Positions 34,474-48,484 of a DNA stretch of 64,000 bases are shown one piece after another. The translations under genes were made by a program, and so were the position numbers. The notes under the pieces were generated by a model that was given only the letters and a program-made list of their open reading frames with translations, was not told where the DNA came from and made no database searches. The DNA is from Verticillium longisporum. Lineage: Eukaryota > Ascomycota > Sordariomycetes > Glomerellales > Plectosphaerellaceae. The DNA lies in contig JAETXT010000006.1 in NCBI GenBank assembly GCA_019188255.1, positions 3,472,001-3,536,000 of the forward strand. The letters are read 5' to 3'. Positions within the stretch are counted from its first letter, which is position 1. Every line of letters begins with the position of its first letter.

Positions 34474-36561
34474 ATGTCGAGAAGGGACGACGCGGGCCGT
34501 ATGAGCGCATACAACTATGCCGACCGGCGCGACGGCGAGAGGAGCGGGTACAATCCACAACAAAACGTTAGGGTCAGAAGCCCGCTGAGAGACAACACCT
34601 TGCGGGATCGCAACCGCGATCGGGGACGGAACCTTGATCGCGAGCGCTCCCCTGGCGCGAGTGGCCGACGCAACTCGGCAGATTTTTGCAAAGAGTCCCG
34701 AGACGGCGCACAGGGTCGAGACAGGTTTCAGCAGAACGGCGGCTTATCTCCACCGCGTGGTCCAGCAAGCCATCGCCCGCAAGAGCCACCTCGAGGTACG
34801 TCTTGTTTGAGTTTGTCGGCGAGGCCTCGTGGACTTCAGGAGCTAACGATGACATGCCATGCCATAGGGCCGGGCTTGAACAGATCCGCGACAGCGCCCA
34901 ATCCGTCCGCGTTCAAAGCAGGCTCCCTGTCCACGGCAGCGCAACAATCCGACGCCGATGTCCTCCTCCGCCTTTTCCGTAACGTTGTGACTCCAGTCAC
35001 AGATCGCACGTTGCTCAAGAAACAAAGACAGGAGGTCGAGAAGGCATGCGTTCGACAGAGGATGGAACTTGAGAAGGGCGCTTCCAAGCACAACGATTTT
35101 CCTTCGGTGCGCGACGTGCATGCCCATGCTACCAAGAAACTGGACCTGAAAATGGAGGTGTTAAATAAAGAACTCGAGCACAACAATACCACCCTCAACA
35201 ATGAGACAAGAATTTGGCTCGAGAAACTGCTCGAGTTGGCGGCCCATGTTCCACCTACCCATGCCAGGATGGAAACCCAGCCACAGCAACAGGGTGGCGT
35301 CGACTCTCGGCTTGATGCTCTCGAGAAGCGAATGGTGGACAGGGAGACGGCGTGGGAAGAAAAACAGGCGGTCCGGACAAAACAGCATGACGATGCGCTC
35401 GCGAAACAAGCAGAGCGGATCTCGGCGCTGGAGGCCAACATTCTTGATGCCAAGGGCCACATCCAGAGCTTGCAAAATGAGAACGCAGCCTTGAAATCAG
35501 AACTCAAGACCGCGGCAGCCTCGCCTGTGAGGCCTACACCTGAGGTCCCAGCGTTGGCTGCGTCGCAGACGTTGCAGGCCTTGGTTGACACGATGCGAGA
35601 CGAGATGCGAGCTCTCATGGCCAAGGTCGATGAGGCCACAGCACCTCTTGCTGACACTGACATGGACTTTATCAACGAGTCTTGTACTGACATCAATGTC
35701 AAGCTGCCCGTTTTGGAATCCGAGGTCAACCGACTGAAAGAGATGGAATCCAAGCTCGTCACCATCGAACAGCATGATCAAAGCTGCAGCACGGTGCAGG
35801 ACAAGCTCAATAACATGGCGGTCCTTTTTGGCAACCTGATCAAGAAGGACAGGGCAGAGACAGACACGCGCTTCGCATCTCTGGAGACGAGCAGCCGACA
35901 ACTCTCCTTGCCGGCGCCTGGGCCTGCGGCATCAGCAGCCTCCCCAGATGGTTTGGCGGCGCCCGAGGCGCTCAACACGGTCGAGGAACGCGAGCGAGCA
36001 CTCGAGGAAGCGAGACAGGGCAACCCCGCGACAGGTGCAGCCAGTGCCACCCCGGGCGCCAGAAGCTCGATCGACATGCAGGATACGACAAACAGACTCC
36101 AGACGCTCGAGGCCAGGGTCGAATCCCACGAGAGTATGTTGTTTACCAAGGACAAGGTCATCGAACATGCGCTATGGTCGGCAGATAGCTTCGGCCGCCT
36201 GATGGGCCGCACGGACGATCTCGAAGCTCGCTGCAAAGCCAACGACGACTGGCAGCAGCAGATCAAGGGGAGCATAACACAGGTGGAGGATACGATTAAG
36301 AGCTGCGAAAAGTGGATGAACGGGCAGGTCGAGGGCCTCCTGCTCTCGCTCAGTGTGCTGGACAGCCAGTACAACAATCTGACTACGGAAGGCCTTGCGC
36401 AGATGATTGGTGGCCACATACAGAACCAGGACCACGAGACGGTGACACGGCTGCAGGAGCGCAATGACGAGGTCGGACAGCTCTTGTCGGCCATGGATCG
36501 GCGGATCAAGGCGCTAGAGACGGTCGGACCGGGTCACAGCCCTGAGGGCGGCGGGGTTTAA
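34474..36561 (+). CDS. Unrecognised coiled-coil protein
   Basis: Two exons, 34474-34795 and 34868-36561, 671 residues. The N-terminal 100 residues are Arg/Asp/Ser-rich (DRNRDRGRNLDRERSP), like RNA- or chromatin-associated disordered regions. From about residue 150 most of the protein is predicted coiled coil by heptad pattern (ISALEANILDAKGHIQSLQN, LNKELEHNNTTLNNETRIW), with an Ala/Pro-rich break around residue 480, and a C-terminal coil. The 72-nt intron has a GTACGT donor, a GCTAACG branch site and a CATAG acceptor. Because it is a multiple of three and has no stop, retaining it would insert 24 residues. No family is recognised; a scaffold role is inferred only from the coils. Confidence 0.82.
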   Translation: MSRRDDAGRMSAYNYADRRDGERSGYNPQQNVRVRSPLRDNTLRDRNRDRGRNLDRERSPGASGRRNSADFCKESRDGAQGRDRFQQNGGLSPPRGPASHRPQEPPRGTSCLSLSARPRGLQELTMTCHAIGPGLNRSATAPNPSAFKAGSLSTAAQQSDADVLLRLFRNVVTPVTDRTLLKKQRQEVEKACVRQRMELEKGASKHNDFPSVRDVHAHATKKLDLKMEVLNKELEHNNTTLNNETRIWLEKLLELAAHVPPTHARMETQPQQQGGVDSRLDALEKRMVDRETAWEEKQAVRTKQHDDALAKQAERISALEANILDAKGHIQSLQNENAALKSELKTAAASPVRPTPEVPALAASQTLQALVDTMRDEMRALMAKVDEATAPLADTDMDFINESCTDINVKLPVLESEVNRLKEMESKLVTIEQHDQSCSTVQDKLNNMAVLFGNLIKKDRAETDTRFASLETSSRQLSLPAPGPAASAASPDGLAAPEALNTVEERERALEEARQGNPATGAASATPGARSSIDMQDTTNRLQTLEARVESHESMLFTKDKVIEHALWSADSFGRLMGRTDDLEARCKANDDWQQQIKGSITQVEDTIKSCEKWMNGQVEGLLLSLSVLDSQYNNLTTEGLAQMIGGHIQNQDHETVTRLQERNDEVGQLLSAMDRRIKALETVGPGHSPEGGGV

Positions 36562-38615
36562 CTTTTTGCATGTTCTGCCAAATGGTCACGGAGAAGGGGT
36601 TTGGACCCCCAGATGACCAAGGGACTCGAGTCCGGTCGTACCAACTAGCTGAGGAGTTTTGCTCCTCTGATTGAAACCCCATAACGATTGATGACGAGGG
36701 ACCCGTTCTGCATCTAGCATGACGAACGCTGACTGACGAGATGCACTTGCGTGTGAGAGTAGACTGCTATGGATGTATGTCATTGATGCTTGATGCTACC
36801 CCACAAAACGCGTCAAGCCCGCCTACACACCTAGGTACCCCGTAGCGTGGCGTACAGAAGGTAAGGTAGGTATCTACCTACCTAGGGTACCTTGTCAGGC
36901 TGCCTCCAGGCTACCTAGTCTCGAGTACCTAGGCACCTTAACTTTGGTGGCTGCAGAGGGAGGTTGCCGCATCTAGGGCACCTGTCAGGAGCATTTCAGT
37001 GTTTGGCGCCTCCATCGGGCGACGAATACGCCCCTGTAGGCGTCGATGGCGGGGGTTTTGGCAGGCGCCAGAGCGGGCTGCTAGACAGGGACCAGGCAGG
37101 CAAATGCAGACATCAGCCCCCAGCCTCTTCACCCCCCCGCCTTGGCCCGCCCAGGCTCTCCCCAAGTCACGTCTCTTCCTCTGATCACCAGCACCAACCA
37201 TCACTGCGGTCCGCGCTCCCGTCTCGTCATCCCGTGTGTGTGACGAGTGGCCGTATCGAGAAGAGTGGGAATTCATCGAGAACAAGGCGCCTTTGTCTCT
37301 TGACAGCACCGGCATGGTCCTGGATTGACAGGTCGTTGGCGAGCAACAGCGCGCTTGTCTACTCTCCTCAGCTACATGTACCCTACCTTAAGGTACCTAT
37401 GTAACGAGGCTCACCGACAGACGCCCAAGCCCAAGGGCCTTACAGCGCACTGGTACGGTACCTACCTTGCCTGCCAGGTACGCCTTGCAGCATCACATCG
37501 CATCGCCGCATCGCCTCTGCCATTCGGTTCCCCTGCGACAGTGCGGCAGAGGTTCAGGCTGTGGGTCGGCTTCTTCACTGCTGCAAGGGCTCTTTGGCTT
37601 CCACGTCGGGGGGTTCAAGCGGGTCAGCTTCTCTCTTCCCCCACCCCCCTGCCTTACCTACCCGACCTAGGTACCTGGGTAAGACAGCACGACCTGGGAG
37701 GGAGCATCACGAACCCCAACGACGGGCTTTTCGACCAATTCGACCAAGCCTGATATGTGCCTTAGAGCCATCGGCTGCATCCCAACATCCCTCCCGGCAC
37801 ACCGACACGAGTCGACGAAGCAATTGCTATTGCCGGATCGCGCGACAATCCACCCCTCGCCGACCACGCCGCCTCTTCCACGCGCGCATATAGCATATAG
37901 CCTTTTGCGATCTCTATCGGGGACGAACTGGGTCGCGTGCTTGTCGTATCACATCGTTTCGTGCCGCACCGCACCTCAGTCATCCGCATCTTTCTCCACT
38001 GCATCTCCTTCTCCTCCCCCCCATCGACACCTGCGACACGATTGCCGGCATCTCAATCGACAGCCTGCACAGCACCGATTGACCTGCCATCGACACCGCA
38101 GACGACATTGATTGCGCCAGCGCACGCGTCAATCCTCGAACGAATTCGACCACAGTCTTGACTCTTGCCTCCATTGCGGGAACCTCATCTTGGCACTTGC
38201 TTGCCGCGACTAGCCTGTAAAGGTCAGCCGCGAGAGTTCGCGACACGGCCTCTGTTGTGGGCCACGGAGAGAGCTCTGTGCTCTGCTCCAACGCCCATTC
38301 TTTTCCTTGTTCCTGGGACGGCGGGCGTTCGGCAGAAAGTAAATACACATCCCGCCTTTGTTCCTCTTTCAGTCGTCGACCAGCGAGCAAGCGAGCCAGC
38401 GAACGATTCATCGACCCACGGGTGTCTTTGCCCGCATCGCATCGGTCTAGCACCGCTGCCCGCCAACGCCAACAACACCACCACCACCACCACAACCACC
38501 ACACTCGCTCCCTGTCAACCCATTTTCCCCGTCTGCCATCTGCGTCCGACCCGACTGCCGCCCAACGACGCGCGATTGCCGCCCCATGCTCCAGGAATGC
38601 CAACCCCGCTGAACC
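36562..38615. other. 2-kb intergenic region with clustered CCTAGGTA motifs
   Basis: No gene is supported. Palindromic ACCTAGGTACC-like sequences cluster at 36828-36940, 37384-37400, 37455-37480 and 37660-37682. The final 700 bases are C-rich with CAC/CAA runs and look like a long leader for the gene at 38616. Confidence 0.5.
36828..36940. repeat. Cluster of ACCTAGGTA/TACCTACC palindromic motifs
   Basis: Several overlapping copies of a CCTAGGTA core with flanking ACC/GGT are packed into about 110 bases; the same motif recurs singly elsewhere in this window, always between genes. Confidence 0.7.
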
Positions 38616-40937
38616 ATGGAAGCCGCGGCGACAAAGGTCCATAACTTGGCCAAGAGCGCATTACCCAAACAACCCTATCATCTCGCCAAATCCATCGACC
38701 AGCGCTATCGCGTGCCGCCCGATAAGCTGGAGCTCTACGAAGAAAAGGAGGTCCGCGCCCTGCAGTACATGACGCTGCTGGCCGATGTCGACCGCGGCCT
38801 GCTGCTGACGCGACCATACTACGACATGCGCGAGGAGCCGTCCAACGCCCACGCGGCGCGAGATCCTGTCGTCAAGACAGACAGGAAGGTGACCAAGTTG
38901 TCGCTGAGCGACTACAAGAATAAACAAAAGAGGGCCTCGCCGTCCCCGCCCGATTCTGCTTCGGCTGCGAGGGCGCCTGAGGCTCGGAGAGACCCCAGCG
39001 ACGGGAGTAGAGCGCCCCGCGCGGGCGAGCCGACGAGAGATGGCAGAGGAGCGAGGCCGCCGAACGGGGCCCATGAGGAAAGGTTGGTACCAAGTCGCTT
39101 CAGGTTCACTCCCCCGTCAAAGCGCATCGTGAACTGACTGTATGCTCGATGCACAGGTCTCACAAACTTGACGCGAGAGGGCATTCAAGCCAGGACACGA
39201 CGACGTCCCCCGAAAAACGAAGACGACAGCAGGAAGCAGAAGCGCTTGCGCGATTGCCTAAGAAGCCGCCAATCGATGCGAATGCGCCCTTGGAAGATCG
39301 CTCGCGAACGCCACGAGACGACAACCCAAGGCGGAAGGAGCCAGAGTCGTCGCAAGACAGGACAGCGTCGAGGGACCCGAAGATCGGCACACCATCGACA
39401 CTCCCGAATGGTAGGGCCATTCTCAAATCAACAATCGGCTCGCAGCACAGCTCGACTCCCTCGGGTCGGCCGAGAGGCGACTCTCTCAACGGCCAGCGCT
39501 CCAGTTCAAGTACGATGAACAGGACATCATTGAGCAAGCGTGATGCGCCACCAAGCAAGTCCACTGTTCCGCCATTACTATCACCTCTGCACTTTCCCAT
39601 GGAGGAGGCAGATTCACAACCAACCGAGAGGAGGAGGAGAGACGGCATCGACGATCCCCACGATCGGTCCAACAAAAGCCGACGAGGACGGCACCGCCGG
39701 CTCCAGTCCTGTCCAAGAAAGAAAGATCCCCACAAAAGATACCGCCGCTCCTGTCTCCGACGCTGCCGCCAGCTCTCGAGGAGGAGTTGGCTCGTTTTAA
39801 GCATACGCCAACAGCAACAAAAGCAGCACGTCCCCTGACCCTGCCGTCAACAGCAAGTCCAATAAGCTGCTTAGGAGAGCAGACGACGATGACGAAGAAC
39901 AAATAAGAGTCAGCACCAAGGACAAGGAAAGGAACAGAGACAGGGATAGGGACAGAAATGGACAGGAGCGCTTCATAGTGACGCTGAAGTGCGGTCGTAA
40001 GCACTCTAAAACACTGAAGCGCATCCTGGCCCTGCCACCCTCGAAGAAGGAGCGGCCTCGATCGGCCAGTCTCGAGGCGGCACCGATCATCGCTAGGAAA
40101 CGACCGGCTAGCAGCGTGGAGGATGTTCGAGACTCGATCGCCGTCAAGAGGCCGCGGACGTCAGACATGGCGAGCTCATCCAGATTGGTGACGCCGTCAA
40201 CGCCGGCAAAGACGGCCACGGCCATGTCCCGAGGCGCGTCGAACAACTCGCAAGGAAACACTCCGGGCGAAATGAACAGCGTCACGCCGGGAGACCGGCC
40301 ACCGACGAGGCAGGAGCCGAGGGAGCCCGTCAACCCAGCAACGATACGCAAGCTGCGGGACCGCTACGAGCGGTACAAGGACCTCGGCGGCAGGCTCAAG
40401 CACAGACGCGATGCGATGAAGTCGAACCGCGACCGCGCCCCCTCCGAGTCGGATCAAAAGCTCAGCATCGCCCTGTGTCTGGAGAGCGCCATGGCCTACA
40501 TGGTCTCCTTCCGCGCCGTCTTCGACTCGCGCCGCCTCGAGAACAAGGCCCAGGACCCCAATACCTGGGACACGATCCTGCCGCTGCTCGGCACCCTGCA
40601 GCGCGACGTCGGCGACGGTCGCCACCGCGTCCTCGACGCACTCCACCTCCAGCTCAAGGGTGTCATCCTCGAGGAGCTCATCAAGTGCTACTGGTCGCTC
40701 GACCCAGCCTCCAGCGCCGTCCGCCTCATGCACTTTGAGCGTCTGCGCGCCAACATATGGAAGAGCGCCTACGACGCCGTCGAGCGCGTCGACGACCCCC
40801 ACATGCGATGTAACCTTGGGCCCTGGACGAGCGCCGAGGAGGCCATCGCGCTGGGCCTCAGGACGGTCCGCCGGTGGGCAGCGGACGAGGGCGTCGACTG
40901 GCGGCCGGAGCTCAGCCCGCAGACGAACGGGCTGTAG
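38616..40937 (+). CDS. Unrecognised disordered protein with conserved C-terminal helical domain; two apparent 1-nt deletions
   Basis: Exons 38616-39082 and 39157-40937. The N-terminus (MEAAATKVHNLAKSALPKQP, DKLELYEEKEVRALQYMTLL) looks folded. The middle is Arg/Ser/Pro-rich and has PPLLSP motifs twice, the second as LLSPTLPPALEEELARF. The frame breaks twice: in the GAG/AGG run at 39625-39641 and between 39798 and 39840. Each break needs one added base, after which the total is 749 residues with RFIVTLKCGRKHSKTLKRIL continuing the chain. The C-terminal 180 residues are helical (IRKLRDRYERYKDLGGRLKH, ALHLQLKGVILEELIKCYW, AIALGLRTVRRWAADEGVDW). I do not recognise the family. Basic, low-complexity composition suggests a nuclear protein. 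Confidence 0.78.
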
Positions 40938-42216
40938 AAGGGGGCCGCCGTAGGTCGGCCACAGGCCTCCACGACGCCATGTATAATGTTCCACAATTCC
41001 CATCCAGGCTCTATTGACGACTAAGACGGAGAAATGAGAGGAGTGCACAACGGCTTATGGCCCCCTCGTGATCCTCATGATCAGCGGCGCCGCCACTCTG
41101 CGCCCCTTTGCGTATTACCCGTTCTTCGTCAAGATTTGGCCATTTTTGTTTTTTTCCTTCTTTCTCCCTCTCCAAATGTTGTTGTACATGATGATATCCC
41201 TCTATTCGGAGCTCTCTGCTTTGCCTTCTTCTCTTTCGCGGATCACCACACCCACCCGCCTGTCCGCCTCCACACAGCCACGACAACTCAACCGGAGGGG
41301 CAAAAATCTGCAGCGAGAAGGGCAGAGGATGGAACGGGCGGTGAGGCGCACCGGGAAACACGGATCCTTTCCAAGAAATCGTACAGGGGGGACCTTCGGA
41401 GCCGGAGTCGAGGGGGCCAGCGGCGAGTGGTAATGAATTGCAACTCTTTTATTTTGTTTCCCCCCCCCCCTCTTCTTCCTCCTCTTCTTTATCGCTTATT
41501 TTTTTCATCTTCTTTTGACACTCCGTTGGTCTTGTCTGTGTCGTCCGTCTTTGCGTTCTTTCCTGGCTGTCCTTCCGCACTTTTGCCCTCTTTCTCTCGT
41601 GTTTTGGGGCGCCCTCGCAAGGTCGTCGCGGCGTTCCTTGCGCTTCGCCCCTCTGCCACGTACGGGCGCGATGCGCGGGGGGCGGAGGGGCGAGCGAGAG
41701 TGGACAGAGGGAAGAAGGCGCGTGAAGCAGGGCGAGGGCGAGTGGAGAAAAATAAGGAAGCCCCAACATGTGCCGGGCACGGGATTGGGCTGGATTGGGT
41801 TTACGGCCTGGTAGAGTACGTAGGTGTTGTTGGAATTGCGAGATGATGAAGCCTTGACATTTTTATGCATTGAAATATCTGACGTGGATTATGCCGTCTC
41901 AGACGAACCAAGTCAACCCACACAACGTCAGAGCAGCCCGCATCACACGGCACGCATCGAAACAACACAGATGAAGCATCAGGTAGGAGTAATCGGCCTG
42001 TTGGTCTATGGCAGGTTCATTCAACTATAGCACGCGGCTGTTGGCCACCTTTCCGTGGTCCTTCGCGTTCCAAGTTCGTGTCAGGTCATGTCTGTTTTCT
42101 TCTTTCTTCATTACAGGCGCCGACGTTGAGGCTCCTTCTTCTCAAACGTCTGGACACCACCAAAACCCCGGCCGTCACGTCAGGGGGGGATGACGGTTTG
42201 GAGGTGCTAGCTGCAT
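40938..42216. other. Convergent 3' flanks, no gene seen
   Basis: Between the 38.6-kb gene and gpd. Contains a poly-C run (about 41460-41470) and long pyrimidine tracts. Open frames here are in low-complexity sequence and lack motifs. Confidence 0.45.
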
Positions 42217-43763
<1,547 letters not shown>

Positions 43764-43964
43764 CTTGGAAGATGGTATCGTGATGATGCTAGAAGGAAGA
43801 GAAGAAGAAGAGGGAGAGGAGGGAGGAAAAAAACTTTGAGGCGGTTGGCGAGGGGAGGTATATGAGCTTTGGGGATGGATCCCAATGGCCCTCTGGGTCT
43901 GGCCTGGCGCGCTGGGTGATGGATGACGGAGGGGGAGGGGGGGGGAAGGACCCAACCAGCTGTG

Positions 43965-44006
43965 GCTTGGTGCTTGGTGCTTGGTGCTTGGTGCTTGGTG
44001 CTTGGT
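43965..44006. repeat. GCTTGGT x6 tandem heptamer repeat
   Basis: Six perfect copies of a 7-base unit, read directly. It sits about 530 bp upstream of the gpd coding start, just before a cluster of CCTAGGTA motifs at 44040-44075. Confidence 0.95.
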
Positions 44007-47000
44007 GCGGTGCTTGGATGTGTCTGTCTAGCTACCTCCTCCTAGGTAGGTACCTCCTAGAGGTAGGTAGGAGGGAACAGCTTGATGCGTCCGGTATCTG
44101 AGGTGGGGTGGAGTACCTCCCGATGGAACGAGGTACCTCTGGTGGGGTCAGGAGCAGGGGGCAGACACATGTACACAGTACCACCTCTGAACCTCAATCA
44201 CGCATGCTTGCGCTCGCACGCGCAGGGAGCGTGGTCCGGTCTGAGGAAGCCTGTCTGGGTCTGGGTCTGGGTCTGTCTGGGTCGCGCGATATTATTTTGG
44301 TTGAGAGAAAAAGGTGGTGGGGGTTCCGTTTGATTCGCTTCAAGCTTTGTCCTGGGCTCCTCCGATTGTCAGACACCTCATTGGCGTCTCGCCCACCCTG
44401 ACTGAGCGATGAGCATCCGTCGAGCTATTCTTTCGACTCGCCGCTCGCGCCCCTGCCCCTCCTTGACATACCTAGACAAGGCGCAGAGGGAAATATCCCC
44501 AAAATGGAGCTTTTCATAGCTGTGTTTCGAGGTCCAAACAAGGAGCTCTCACCATCCCGCAACTCCCGGCCAAGGGAAACGGGCCCCACGAGCCACAGCG
44601 CCCCCCCTCTCCTTTCGTTTGGGGTGGTTTTGGAGCTGCGCGTTTTCTGCCTCTTTTGCGGTCCGTGGCCGGGATCATGTATTGGATGTCGAGGCGTTGT
44701 CGGGCCGTTACCACGAGCCAATATCTCGCGCTCAGCCTGTCGCCTGGGTCTGATACTGATCATGACCAAGAAAAATAGTAAAAAAAGAATCTTATTTGAT
44801 CTGCCTCCGTTGTCGCAGCGATGTGTCACTAAGAAATCGCCTTCCCCCCCTCTGACTGTGCACCTGACTAACGCTGATCTGTCATTATTTGCTTCGCGTC
44901 CGGCAGGCAGCCTTTTGATACTGACGATAATAATACCTCAACAAGATGAGCCGCCGGCGACACCGCTCTGTCCCGCATCCTCTTTCGGGGCACGGGGGGC
45001 GGGAGGGGTGTGTGTCTCGACGGGCTCACCGGATTGGAGCGAAAGAAGCAACGAGCAGCGCCAACGTGCAATTGGCAGGCAGTGCAAGTGCAGGACAGCC
45101 AGGTAGCAAAGTGGAAGGCCAGGCAATAGCACACAGATGTGCAGTAGAATCATCCAGAAAGATTGGGGCGATATCGACGAAAAAGAGCCCCATCCTCCTT
45201 CCAAAGAGTGACTACGCGCCCAGGACGAAGGAGGGGCATTTCGTTCTGCATCTGCTGGTTGCCCCTCCCCCTCCCCCTCCCCCTCCTGACATCACGACGC
45301 CAAAACAGGTGGGGATTCGGGCTGCGTTTAGGTAAGCCGTCTGCCTCGTCCGCGTCCACCAGCCACACTTGCTGCACTGTCCACTCCCTCCTTTCAGCCA
45401 CCACACTCGCCAGTTCGTCTGCTCTTTCTCGCCAGCGGCATGACGATGCTTCGATGCATCGATGCATCAGTTTCTGTTTCCTCAACACCAACTTATCAAC
45501 CCCAGTCTTTCGATGCCTCTCCACCATATGCCGCCATCGCTGCCATCGCCAATGCATCACTCAACCATCACACACTTTCCTAGCTCGGTCTACCACGGCT
45601 CAGCCTCTCGAACCCGGTTCCGATTCGGATTCCGATCCCTGCCTGCTGCCCTTCGCTCCCTGCTCCTCTTCTGCCGAGGACGAACGGCAGCACCCCACAT
45701 CGGCTAAGGCACACGATGGGAATCTTCGGGATCCCCAGATTACCATGACCCGAACGAACCAAACCCCTCCAAGGACCCCAACACACCTTACCCCGGGCCT
45801 GTCCGACTGTCCAACCTCATGACATCCACAAGGCTGGACCTGCCACGAGCATACCTGCATGCCGTCATGTCGGCTGTCCCCTCGTCTCTGGGACCTCGAG
45901 GCTGGCGTCCGAGTGGGGTCTGCCCGTCCGCCCCGGAGCATCACGGGCACCTCGGCTGCCACACCCTCCTAGCCTCGCCTATATCTACTGCCAGTCCCGA
46001 GTTCTGCCCCCGCGCCTCCCTCCTGCCGTTTCCTCATTCCTGCTTTTGCGTTTTCGACCTCGCTCCCTCGGGGCCCTGTCTGCTGCCTGCTCCGTGCTTT
46101 GCCGAGTCCTGGACCCTCCCTTCAGGGCTCGCTCCTCCCCTCTCCCTCGAATAAGGCGCCCCCTGCTCCCGTTGCGCCGTCCCACCTCCGGGATCACCCG
46201 GAAGGCCCCTCTTACGTGTTGACGCCCGACGCTGCACCCGACGTCAACCGCACGTAACTTTGGTACCCTGGATTTCATTGTGTCATGAACCGGCTTCGGG
46301 CACGGCAACGGCGCCTGTTCCTTTGAGGTTTCGAGCGAATCTCTCGTCTTGACGTCTGCTGTGGCGCAGTCGGGGGAGGGGGTGAAGACAGGCGGCCATG
46401 TTCCGTGGGCGCAGGGCGTCCGGACTATGCCTTGTCCGCTCTTTTGCGAGTGGTGATTCGTCCTGAGATGCGTGTCCTTCATGTCGCCGTCGTGCTTTGG
46501 TTTTTCCGGGCTTCAGATGCGCCGGAGTGTGATTCTGGCGGGGCCCTCTCCTGCTGGATCTGGAGGCCTTCGAGAAAACCGAGCACTCTTGGCTGATCCA
46601 AGCGAGGTCCTTGTCATGATACTTTGTGAGATCGCTTGGAGTCCTCGAGTGCATGTGCCCCACCAGTCTGACACTAGACGCCATTGTTGTAGTACGAGTA
46701 CTTACAGGATGCAGGTCTCGCGTCCTCCGCCCTGGTCGAGTATGTCGAAAAAATACATGTCCATGTACCTACTTCGGGAAAGGAAGGGGAGGGTCGGTGG
46801 TTTCTTCCCCCATTCTGTAGGACGATGCACGTGACAAGCCATGTAGACAGGATCATACCTCCTCAGCTCGTCGCACATGGACGGTGTCTTTCCATTTTTG
46901 AAGAGTTTTGGCGTGCATACTCTCGAGCTGGATGCAATTTTGCGTGGGCAGCCCTAAAACAACACGAGAAGCTTGAAGATGTCACGATGCCTGGTATAAT

Positions 47001-48484
47001 AGCCAGCGTGGCGAAGTACGTATAGCCAGTGTGATGACCATGTCACATTCTTAGACCAAGTGTGGCGCCTAATTTCCAATGTGAGGAGCATAATGTCAGA
47101 AACAGCCTTCTGGGCTAGACCATAGGCCAGTCTGGTTACCATTACTTGAAGGTACAGATATCTTTGACGCCACAGTCTCTCATGTTACGATCATGGTGAG
47201 CATGTGCATCGGATTGCGGTGTTCATTTGATACTAATACCCAAAATAGAATAATTTCTCACATGTGACTTGAAGCTTGATAAATTTGTGACCATCGATAC
47301 AGATTTGCAAGTTGCAATCCGCCATGTGAAGCGTGTACGGCGGTCCACGTAACTATACAGCTGTACCAAATCAACAATGAAACCTCAAGGTGTCTAACTT
47401 TATTGCTTAGCGTATACATACTTGTCTGGGTCAACAGAGTCTGGGGTTGTCGTGGGTTCTTGTGGTCACCAGCCATGCCCAGCGATGGACTACCATCCTC
47501 CCGCATGACATGCCGAAGCAGCCCACAAACGTGTTACACCAGTGAGAAGTGTAGCTGCTGTGGGGATATCTCTATTCCATGAATTCGAATGAACACATCC
47601 CACCATGACGAGCCACTATATCGTGCGTTCGCCAGGAATGTGGGCGACACAGCATTAAAATGGCTTGATCAACATCTCAGAGCCTGGCGCGCGAACACCC
47701 CAGCGCCGCGGCTAGGAAATCCGCCATGACCGATGCAGGGACTGAAGACCGCACCATGGATTTTGCTAGAGCTCCTCGTCTTTTAGGCGCCTTTGGCTTG
47801 CATATCAACCCGCCACAAGATGATCGTCGCCTCGCCACACGAGGCGAATTCCACAGCTCTGTCGTGCCCCAACACCACGGAACTATCCATCGCATTGCAG
47901 AATTACAATCTGTCATCATTCCTATAGTGTACTTCCGCCGTACCGGTGACACCATAATCGAAAAAAAAAAGGAAATAACAGAGGTGGCCAAGTCGTGGTG
48001 TCCAGGCTCTTCATGATCTACCGAAATTAATAAGTTCCCCTCGCGGACCGTCTGCATCCTGATAAACCGCCGATCCCGAGTGAGACAGCTTTGTCTCCGG
48101 CTTGCGCGGCCTGGGACGCCTCCCCCGCGCATGGGATGCGCCCCCGCCGGCGGGGCGAGCCAAGATCGACGTTCGCCGGTTCCGTTCGCGTGGGCGCCAA
48201 GGGGCCGAGAGGCGCCAAGGGGCCGAGAGGGATGGAATGCGCGGTGCCGTTCGCGGGGGAGGGCGGATTTGCATCGTGACTCCTACGCGGAGAGGGGACG
48301 AAAAAAGACTGTTGGGTGTGGACCTCGGGCAAGCTGTTGAGAGGAGACAGGTATAAAGGACGAGACCTGGACCGATCTCATCGTGCCGAGCAACGTTTGC
48401 TGCCATTCAAAAGACGACATTCCTCCCCGTCTCGCAGATTGATCACGCCTCACCCGTCACCCTCCCTGCCTCATACACGGCAAG
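44007..48484. other. 4.5-kb gene-poor region upstream of gpd
   Basis: I find no gene I can support. Open frames of 60-220 codons exist (for example 44504-45106 and 45163-45822 plus, 47677-48132 minus) but have no motifs, no plausible splice structure and low-complexity composition. A (CCTCCC)n tract lies near 45262-45290. The stretch 46850-47650 is AT-richer than its surroundings and could be an old, mutated repeat; no intact element is visible. Confidence 0.4.
48194..48229. repeat. 18-bp perfect tandem duplication
   Basis: The 18-base unit starting GCGCCAAGGGGCCGAGAG occurs twice in direct succession, about 255 bp upstream of the next start codon. Confidence 0.95.

Noticed and set aside
44504..45106. 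200-codon open frame upstream of gpd
   Set aside because: Low-complexity, no motif, no homologous pattern; consistent with chance in GC-rich DNA.
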